Assembly: GCA_937974415.1 (NCBI GenBank)
Contig: CALJXB010000358.1
Location: 1 to 9,487 of the forward strand
Direction: 5' to 3'
DNA length: 9,487 nt
DNA from: an uncultured Kiloniellales bacterium
GTDB taxonomy: Bacteria; Pseudomonadota; Alphaproteobacteria; Kiloniellales; JAKSDN01
Part shown: positions 6,110 through 9,487 of the stretch, one piece after another
Position numbering within the stretch: position 1 is the stretch's first letter
Layout of the letters: each line of letters starts with the position of its first letter
Position numbers and translations under genes: made by a program
Notes under the pieces: model-generated
Databases searched by the model: none
What the model saw: the letters and a program-made list of their open reading frames with translations, nothing else
Told to the model about the DNA's origin: nothing

Positions 6110-6697
6110 ATGCCTGACACCCGCCACGCGCCCCTGGTTTTGGCCTCGGCCTCGCCGCGGCGGGTCGAGCTGCTGCGCCAGATCGGCATCGTGCCCGATG
6201 TGGTGGCGCCGGCCGATGTGGAAGAGCGGCTGGGCGCCAAGGAACGCCCGGCCGAACACGCCCGCCGCCTGGCCGAGGCCAAGGCAGATCAGATTGCCCC
6301 GCAGCACGAAGGCAGCTTCGTCCTGGCGGCCGACACGGTGGTCGCCCTGGGCCGGCGCATCCTGCCGAAGCCGGCCGACGCGGCGGCGGCCCGGCGCTCT
6401 CTCGCGCTTCTATCGGGACGCCGGCACCGGGTGCTGGGTGCAGTCGTCCTGGTTGGCCCGGACGGCGCGCGCGCGCGCCGCCTGGTCACCACGGCGGTGC
6501 GGTTCAAACGCTTGGCTGAGAGCGAGATCGAGGCCTATCTCGACAGCGGCGAATGGCAGGACAAGGCGGGCGGCTACGCGATCCAGGGACGGGCGGCAGC
6601 TTTCGTCCCGGCGATCAACGGCTCCTACAGCAATGTGGTCGGCCTGCCGCTTGCCGAAACGGCGGCACTGCTGCACGGGCTGGGCTACCGGTGGTGA
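6110..6697 (+). CDS. maf: Maf-family nucleoside triphosphate pyrophosphatase (YhdE-like)
   Basis: A 195-aa cytoplasmic house-cleaning enzyme that hydrolyses NTPs to NMP and pyrophosphate; the YhdE branch prefers dTTP/UTP and modified pyrimidine nucleotides. Motifs in order are LASASPRR (11-18, substrate loop), AADTVV (73-78, catalytic D75), KP (87-88), SGRRHRVL (102-109), DKAGGYAIQG (151-160) and INGSYSNVVGLPL (169-181). The last two resemble the YhdE rather than the YceF (7-methyl-GTP) branch. Length is normal. ATG 6110 is preferred to an in-frame TTG at 6101 because the conserved region starts soon after; neither has a clear ribosome-binding site. The stop overlaps the next start in the sequence GTGA, so the RNase gene is probably translationally coupled to maf. 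Confidence 0.93.
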   Translation: MPDTRHAPLVLASASPRRVELLRQIGIVPDVVAPADVEERLGAKERPAEHARRLAEAKADQIAPQHEGSFVLAADTVVALGRRILPKPADAAAARRSLALLSGRRHRVLGAVVLVGPDGARARRLVTTAVRFKRLAESEIEAYLDSGEWQDKAGGYAIQGRAAAFVPAINGSYSNVVGLPLAETAALLHGLGYRW

Positions 6698-7938
6698 AGC
6701 TGCTGGTCTCCGCCCAGCCTGGCGAACTGCGAGCCGCCTGGATCGACGGCGGACGCTTGGCCGACCTACTTATCCAGCGCGACGATCACCCGAGCCGGCT
6801 CGGCGAGATCCATCTCGGCAGGGTGGCGGCCGTGGACCGCGGGTTGGGCGCGGCCTTCGTCGATCTGGGGCTCGAAAGCCCCGGATTCCTGCCCTTGGCC
6901 GAGGCGCCGGGAGAACGCCTCACCGAGGGCGCGGCCGTCACCGTGCGGGTGCTGCGCGATGCTACGGCCGAAAAGGGCCCCCGCCTGACCGCACGCTTGA
7001 TCGATCCGCCGCCGGATCTGGCGCAACATGTCCGCGACGCCAAGCCGCCCTGTCGCTTGATGGCCGGCAGCGACCTGCTGCCGCGCATGCTGACTAATGG
7101 AGCAACGCCCCGAGAGATCCTGATCGACCACGCGAAGACCTTCCAGCTGCTGAAGGAAAGAGCGATGGCCGTACGCCCAGATATCGCGAGGTCGATGCAA
7201 CTGGATCACGGCGAAGAACCGCTCTTCAAGCGAGAGTTCCTGACCGCCGGGCGGGAGGGGGAGACGGTCGAGGCGGCAATCGAGGCTCTGTTGGAGCCTC
7301 GTGTGGCCTTGCCGTCGGGCGGAGTCCTATGGGTCGAGCCGACCCATGGTATGGTCGCGATCGACGTGGACAGCGGCCGGCAGGCAGCCGGGGACCCTCG
7401 AGACCTGGCGCTTGCCGTGAATCTGGAAGCGGCGGAGGAGATTCCCCGGCAACTGCGCCTGCGGGCGCTCTCCGGCCAGATCGTCATCGATTTCCTGGAG
7501 CTTGCGGACAAGGGTGCGCGACAGCGCGTTGTGGCGGCCCTGCGTGCCGGCTTGAAGGGCGACCGGGAGCCGGCTCGGGTCGGAACCATGGCGGCCTCGG
7601 GTCTGGTTGTGATGACGCGTCGCCGCGGCGCGCCGGCGCTCCACGAGATACTCACCGAGCCCTGCGGCGATGGCGGCAGCGGCCGGCACAAGACCGCGGC
7701 GACGCTGGCGTTCGAGTGTCTTCGAGCCGTCCGCCAAGTGGCCGGCGAGGCTCCCGGTACCGCTCTTAGCTTGAAAGTCGATCCCAGGGTTTTGGCGGCC
7801 CTCGATGGCCTAGCCAGGCTGGCGCGGGCCGAACTGGAGAACCGCCTGGGTCGGACACTGGTCATCCGTTCCACCGAGTTTCCGGACGGGCGCGGCTTTG
7901 AGGTGGTTCCTGATGCGCCTGGGTCCGGCAGGGGCTAG
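6694..7938 (+). CDS. ribonuclease E/G family protein, short form
   Basis: A 414-aa RNase E/G-type endoribonuclease. Residues 36-101 form the S1-like RNA-binding region (LGEIHLGRVAAVDRGLGAAF, then FLPL). The DNase-I-like catalytic part includes LWVEPTHGMVAIDVDSGR (212-229) and LSGQIVIDFLEL (259-270), giving D224 and D266 as counterparts of the two magnesium-binding aspartates of RNase E/G. The usual Asn in the first motif is Asp (D226). The zinc-link, normally CPxCxG, is reduced to PCGDGGSG (323-330) with a single cysteine in the motif, and the usual Glu in the preceding GLxEM element is Val. No long disordered degradosome-scaffold tail is present, so this is not full-length RNase E. GTG 6694 is chosen for the GTGA overlap with maf and the conserved N-terminus; GTG 6691 is the alternative. 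Likely processes rRNA or mRNA. Confidence 0.88.
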   Translation: MKLLVSAQPGELRAAWIDGGRLADLLIQRDDHPSRLGEIHLGRVAAVDRGLGAAFVDLGLESPGFLPLAEAPGERLTEGAAVTVRVLRDATAEKGPRLTARLIDPPPDLAQHVRDAKPPCRLMAGSDLLPRMLTNGATPREILIDHAKTFQLLKERAMAVRPDIARSMQLDHGEEPLFKREFLTAGREGETVEAAIEALLEPRVALPSGGVLWVEPTHGMVAIDVDSGRQAAGDPRDLALAVNLEAAEEIPRQLRLRALSGQIVIDFLELADKGARQRVVAALRAGLKGDREPARVGTMAASGLVVMTRRRGAPALHEILTEPCGDGGSGRHKTAATLAFECLRAVRQVAGEAPGTALSLKVDPRVLAALDGLARLARAELENRLGRTLVIRSTEFPDGRGFEVVPDAPGSGRG

Positions 7939-7972
7939 CTTCCGAAGGCGCCAAGTCGCTAGAGTGGCGTAC

Positions 7973-8212
7973 ATGAGCAAGGAGTCCCGCAAGGCTGGCG
8001 AGAAGGTCGTGACCCTGGCAGCCAAGCCGCGGCGGCCCTGCCCGATCTGCGGGCGGCCCGCGGTCAAGGCCCACCGGCCGTTCTGCTCGACGCGCTGCGC
8101 CGACGCCGACCTTGGGCACTGGATCTCGGGGCGCTATTGCATTCCGACCGACGAGGAGCCGGAGCAAACGCTCGAGGGCGAGACAATCCTACCCGACGGC
8201 CATGAAGACTGA
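7973..8212 (+). CDS. yacG: DNA gyrase inhibitor YacG, zinc-binding
   Basis: A 79-aa zinc-finger protein with four ligands in CX2C-X11-CX3C: C23, C26, C38 and C42 within CPICGRPAVKAHRPFCSTRC, followed by ADADLGHWISGRYCIP, a classical YacG tail. The E. coli protein has 15 residues between the pairs; 11 looks normal for alphaproteobacteria from memory. YacG binds GyrB and blocks DNA binding by gyrase in the studied homologue. ATG 7973 is chosen because it precedes the conserved region with a GAGTGG-like site upstream; an ATG at 7913 would overlap the RNase gene by 26 nt and add non-conserved residues. The gap to the RNase is 34 nt. The 3' end overlaps the protease gene by 11 nt. The acidic C-terminus (60-79) is family-like. 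Confidence 0.9.
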   Translation: MSKESRKAGEKVVTLAAKPRRPCPICGRPAVKAHRPFCSTRCADADLGHWISGRYCIPTDEEPEQTLEGETILPDGHED

Positions 8213-9188
8213 GGGACGATCGCGGCCTCGGACGAGGCGGCCTCTCGGTCCGCTTGCCCTGGCCGCGCTCGTCCTGGCCCTGTCCGCCGCGCCCGGCTTC
8301 GCTTTCGAGGCGCGGGTGCTGGACTCGGTGGTGAGCGTCCTGCCGTTGTGGCCGGGCGAGAAGCTTGGCGGCACACCCGGCACTCCGCCCGGCAGCGCAC
8401 CGGAGGCGACGGCGGTCGCGGTGCTGCCGGGCGGGCTGCTCGCCACTGCGCTGCACGTGGTCGACCGGGCCGAAGAGATCACCGTGCGGCTCGCCGACGG
8501 TCGACGTGTGGTCGCCGAGCTGGTGGCGGGCGACCGGGCGAGCGATATCGCTCTGTTGCGCATTCCGATCGATTTGCCGGCGCTCGAGATCGCGCCGGAG
8601 CCCGCGTTGGGCGCGCCGGTTTGTGCCGTGGGCAACGCCTTTGGGCTCGACCTTTCGGTCACCTGCGGCGTGGTTTCCGCGACCCGGCGCAGCGGCGTGG
8701 GCTTCAACCCGGTGGAGGACTTCATCCAGACCGACGCCAGCGTGAACCCCGGGGCCTCGGGTGGCGCGCTGGTGGACGGGGAGGGGATGCTGGTGGGCCT
8801 GCTCTCGGCCATCTTCACCAAGGAGGCGGACGCCGATATCGGCGTGAATTTCGCGGTCTCGTCGACGCTGCTGATGCGGGTGGTCGAGGACTTGGCTGCC
8901 CATGGCCAGGTGCTGAGGCCGCGGAGCGGGTTTCGTGTCGAGGACCTGAATCCGGCGCAAGCAAGCCAGGACGTCGGCGTTCGGGTCGTGGCCGTCACGC
9001 CGGGCGGTGCGGGCGAGGCGGCGGGGCTCGCCGAAGGAGATCTGGTGACCGCCATTGCCGGGCGGAGGATGCGCAATGCGAGCGACGCGACGGCGGCGAT
9101 CCAACTGCAGCGTCCCGGCGACCGGATTGCCCTGCAGGTGCTGCGCGCCGGCGCCCTGGAGACGCTGGCCCTAGCCCTCCCGCCTTAA
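8202..9188 (+). CDS. exported trypsin-like (HtrA-type) serine protease with C-terminal PDZ domain
   Basis: A 328-aa protein. An arginine-rich n-region (RPRTRRPLG) and a hydrophobic core (about 15-30) form a signal peptide with likely cleavage after GFA at residue 34, so it should act in the periplasm. TRRPL resembles a Tat motif, but this is uncertain. The protease domain has H85 in ATALHVVD, D115 in ASDIALL and S187 in NPGASGGAL, a complete triad; the HtrA signatures TNAHVV and GNSGG are altered to TALHVV and GASGG. One PDZ domain follows at about 258-325 (VRVVAVTPGGAGEAAGLAEG). DegP has two PDZ domains, DegS one. C141 and C155 could form a disulfide. The start at 8202 is set by the signal peptide and overlaps yacG by 11 nt; an earlier in-frame start would bury the signal peptide. 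Substrate unknown. Confidence 0.9.
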   Translation: MKTEGRSRPRTRRPLGPLALAALVLALSAAPGFAFEARVLDSVVSVLPLWPGEKLGGTPGTPPGSAPEATAVAVLPGGLLATALHVVDRAEEITVRLADGRRVVAELVAGDRASDIALLRIPIDLPALEIAPEPALGAPVCAVGNAFGLDLSVTCGVVSATRRSGVGFNPVEDFIQTDASVNPGASGGALVDGEGMLVGLLSAIFTKEADADIGVNFAVSSTLLMRVVEDLAAHGQVLRPRSGFRVEDLNPAQASQDVGVRVVAVTPGGAGEAAGLAEGDLVTAIAGRRMRNASDATAAIQLQRPGDRIALQVLRAGALETLALALPP

Positions 9189-9230
9189 GATCCGGCCTCG
9201 AGCGGTGCCGGCAAGCGGGTCAGCGAAGGC

Positions 9231-9259
9231 TGGACAGGCCCCGGCTCTTTGCCTATAAG
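9231..9259 (+). promoter_or_regulatory. sigma70-like promoter for tRNA-Phe
   Basis: TGGACA (9231-9236) and TATAAG (9254-9259) each match the consensus at five of six positions and are spaced by exactly 17 nt. Transcription would start near 9266, about 50 nt before the mature tRNA 5' end. The 128-nt gap after the protease gene contains no open frame of note; a 5-bp CCGGC/GCCGG inverted repeat at 9192-9211 may be a remnant of a terminator but has no T-tract. Confidence 0.6.
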
Positions 9260-9316
9260 CGCTGCGCGGCCCGGCGGTTGGCGGTCTCCTAGCACCGGCC
9301 CACCCATGCGGTGCAT

Positions 9317-9392
9317 GCCCAGGTAGCTCAGTTGGTAGAGCACATGACTGAAAATCATGGTGTCGGTGGTTCGATTCCGCCCCTGGGCACCA
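9317..9392 (+). tRNA. tRNA-Phe (anticodon GAA)
   Basis: A complete 76-nt cloverleaf: acceptor GCCCAGG (9317-9323) pairs with CCTGGGC (9382-9388), discriminator A, and CCA encoded at 9390-9392. The D-arm contains AGCTCAGTTGGTAGAGC. The anticodon stem CATGA/TCATG (9343-9347, 9355-9359) encloses CTGAAAA with anticodon GAA at 9350-9352. The T-arm contains GGTTCGATTCC. The GAA anticodon identifies phenylalanine. tRNA genes are common integration sites, but no integrase or duplicated 3' end is visible within the 95 nt that follow. Confidence 0.97.
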
Positions 9393-9449
9393 TTCTTTTC
9401 CGCCGTACTTGTAAAAGCCCGCGATACCTTTTCCCGTGTGTACTAGAGA

Positions 9450-9477
9450 GGTCGCCCCTTAGCCCCCTCCGGCGACC
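9450..9477. repeat. 7-bp inverted repeat downstream of tRNA-Phe
   Basis: GGTCGCC (9450-9456) and GGCGACC (9471-9477) are perfect complements around a 14-nt pyrimidine-rich loop. There is no T-tract after it, and the window ends 10 nt later, so its role cannot be judged. The stretch 9393-9487 shows no gene start, second tRNA or mobile-element boundary that I can support. Confidence 0.35.
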
Positions 9478-9487
9478 GCGATTGGAT

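Noticed and set aside
6553..6693. Longer RNase E/G start inside maf
   Set aside because: It would overlap maf by about 145 nt and add non-family residues; the GTGA junction at 6694 is the natural start.
8064..9104. A 346-codon minus-strand open frame across yacG and the protease
   Set aside because: Both plus-strand genes have convincing motifs; the antisense product is His/Arg/Gly-rich and low in complexity.
9395..9432. CTTTT/AAAAG stem after the tRNA, with a later T-run, as a terminator
   Set aside because: The stem is only five A/T-rich pairs with a 13-nt loop, and the T-run is four bases and separated from it; too weak to call.
1..9487. CRISPR array, insertion sequence, prophage or toxin-antitoxin system
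   Set aside because: No regularly spaced repeats, transposase, integrase or phage gene, and no paired small toxin/antitoxin frames were seen on either strand.

Overview
The window is GC-rich, densely packed DNA that reads as a chromosomal housekeeping region of an alphaproteobacterium, most likely from Rhodospirillales or a nearby order. The grounds are the gene order murA end / DUF2948 / hisG / hisD / UPF0262 / low-molecular-weight phosphatase / infA / maf / RNase E-G / yacG, the short form of HisG, the presence of UPF0262 and DUF2948 (largely alphaproteobacterial families), and the tRNA-Phe next to this cluster. Taxonomy and family names come from recalled family features, not from a search.

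Layout: (1) 1-3643, all on +: the last codons of murA, a DUF2948 protein, hisG and hisD (overlapping by 11 nt), a UPF0262 protein, and a low-molecular-weight protein-tyrosine-phosphatase-like protein. (2) 3661-5631, on -: a two-gene block of a ZntB/CorA-type metal transporter followed by a tandem-domain universal stress protein. It meets the phosphatase gene tail to tail with only 17 nt between stop codons. (3) 5632-5821: a 190-nt divergent intergenic region with a well-formed sigma70-like promoter for infA and a small leader hairpin. (4) 5822-9188, on +: infA (IF-1), maf, a short RNase E/G protein (4-nt GTGA overlap with maf), yacG, and an exported trypsin-like protease with one PDZ domain (11-nt overlap with yacG). 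(5) 9189-9487: an intergenic region with a promoter-like site, a complete tRNA-Phe(GAA) with encoded CCA, and about 95 nt of trailing sequence with no gene.

Together the genes cover histidine biosynthesis (first and last steps), translation initiation, nucleotide-pool sanitation, RNA processing, gyrase control, stress response and metal homeostasis. No CRISPR array, insertion sequence, prophage gene or obvious novel defence system is visible. The points most worth a second look are the inverted zntB-usp block splitting the housekeeping cluster, the RNase E/G protein with intact catalytic aspartates but a degenerate zinc-link, the yacG-coupled secreted protease, the acidic insertion in the DUF2948 protein, and several hairpin or promoter signals in the gaps.
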